Part shown: positions 62,785 through 64,000 of the stretch, one piece after another
Position numbering within the stretch: position 1 is the stretch's first letter
Layout of the letters: each line of letters begins with the position of its first letter
Source: Ambrosia x helenae
Lineage: Eukaryota > Streptophyta > Magnoliopsida > Asterales > Asteraceae
Reading direction: 5' to 3'
Length of the DNA: 64,000 nucleotides
Assembly: GCA_030844895.1 (NCBI GenBank)
Contig: JAUTDX010007076.1
Location: 62,001-126,000, forward strand
Position numbers and translations under genes: made by a program
The notes under the pieces: generated by a model
What the model saw: only the letters and a program-made list of their open reading frames with translations
Databases searched by the model: none
What the model was told of the DNA's origin: nothing

Positions 62785-64000
62785 TGTCACACCACGCCAA
62801 TGGCGGAAACACGTGGCGCGACGGTTCAAGCGTATAAAGTCAAGGTTAACGCAAATCATAAGTAATTAAGAAAATGGGTCATTTATTAAGGCGTCAAAAA
62901 CCACGTTTCACGTTTACACATAAACGAAATTGTTTTTAATACAAGTAGGGAGGTTTCTCAAATATATCCCAAACCCTTGGGAAAATAAAGGTGAAACCCC
63001 TTCAAAACACCCGACGCCCAGTGGAGAGATTCCCCTGACCCAGCTTGCCATGTTGTCCATCATCAATCAATTACCTGAAAGATATGTTTAAAATTCGTCA
63101 ATATATAAATATTGGTGAGTTCACAGGTTTTAGTTTCCAAAACTTTAATTCTTGGGAAACACCATGTTATGACAATTTATAGGAGTTGCAAGTTCCTACA
63201 ATTCTACTTGAGCCTATAAACCAAACCAAGACAAATAATAATAATGCCCCGCTCCAAGTCGTTACTCGGCATCCTACGACTTGATTTCAGAATACGTGCA
63301 CCCCAGGCATACGCCGATGCATAATCGACGCTATCGATTAGGGGTGGGCCTTGTCAGGCACCAATAGTACTATTCAAATATTCCTTCGGTTTCATTTCCC
63401 TGAATTAATGATTATAAAAGAGAGGTCTCAACCCCGAGTGGCGATCACAACTCAAGTAATTATCCCGTCAAACATTTTCCCTAACATATCTTTCCCCCGA
63501 AAAACGTAAAATAGTTTAAAATGGGGCCGTGAGACTCACCTGAATCTGTGTCCGGCTCAAAAGGAAAGATAGCAAATTTGTGGTCTCGCACCTACAAACG
63601 TCCTAGACGTATAAGTCACTACACCTATAGTGCATGTGCCTTGGCAAGTTGTACACCCAACTCCCCAACCACGTGTTATTCCAATTCCCGTTTAATTAAA
63701 CGTGTATCCTAGGTTCGTTGGCGATGGATTACCCTTTTCTTACAAGTTATATATTATTCTCGTTAATATCCTTTTAACTTGTATATTATTATCCTCGATT
63801 CGACTTCACCTAACGTATAATTATTTTCCCATTCAAATAATTATATTTAAGATCGCATCGTTCGATATAATATATTCTTAACACTCGACCCGACTCACTT
63901 TGCCGCATATTTATTTTCCCATTCAAACAGATATGCTAAGGTCTTTTCGTTAGGTAGTATATTCTTAACGCTCGACTCGACTTACCATGTCGTATATTTA
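62785..64000 (-). mobile_element. LTR G, B-family, minus orientation, cut by window end
   Basis: TGTCACACCACGCCAATGGC is the reverse complement of the end of B LTRs (12937, 42029), and the similarity continues to the window edge with clear divergence. The left flank ACTAG is the expected TSD copy. The other end lies outside the window. Confidence 0.88.

Overview
This is a plant nuclear window made almost entirely of transposable elements. The organism is a eudicot, and I infer the daisy family (Asteraceae). The sequence shows chromodomain Ty3/Gypsy elements with very long LTRs, initiator-tRNA-Met and tRNA-Asp primer sites, a Helitron, MITEs and short AT-rich introns. The family assignment rests on memory: the broken host-like ORF resembles a family I associate with Asteraceae genomes. 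No intact ordinary host gene is present. (For minus-strand elements the '3' LTR' is the left copy.)

Layout. 1-4363: end of a minus-strand LTR, then a complete solo LTR (TSD TTCTA). 4369-7440: AT-rich DNA with an 882-bp Mutator-type MITE (9-bp TSD) next to a 179-bp tandem duplication. 7672-60325: one broken ORF cut into three pieces by two retrotransposons. The first, E (8548-51237, TSD CTCGG), is an Athila-like gag-protease element without reverse transcriptase. Its 5' LTR is split by a minus-strand Helitron (8978-43502). The Helitron holds a foldback MITE, and the MITE was hit by B (9495-42029, TSD GTGTT), a decayed chromodomain gypsy element. B was hit inside pol by C (18381-34436, TSD GCGTG, minus strand) and by LTR F (35072-37929). 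C has an uninterrupted gag-pol and contains D (25852-31278, minus strand), a gag-only element. The second insertion into the ORF is I (51734-58998, TSD CTTCT), a large derivative with 2.37-kb LTRs and no coding capacity.

60731-61203 is a minus-strand, three-exon fragment resembling replication protein A 70-kDa (RPA1-like) genes. 61336-64000 is a minus-strand LTR (H) interrupted by a B-family LTR (G) that runs off the window.

How the parts relate. Each insertion can be undone on paper by removing the element plus one TSD copy, and the interrupted sequence or reading frame is then restored. LTR divergence judged by eye fits the nesting: E is oldest (a few percent), B and C are about half a percent, D is less. 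C and B share a short phase-1 intron near the start of gag. The most unusual signals are that conserved gag intron, the GGCGATTAG/CTAATCGCC arrays and hairpins shared by several LTR families, the duplicated Helitron 5' end, the RPA-like fragment, and the three-part ORF.
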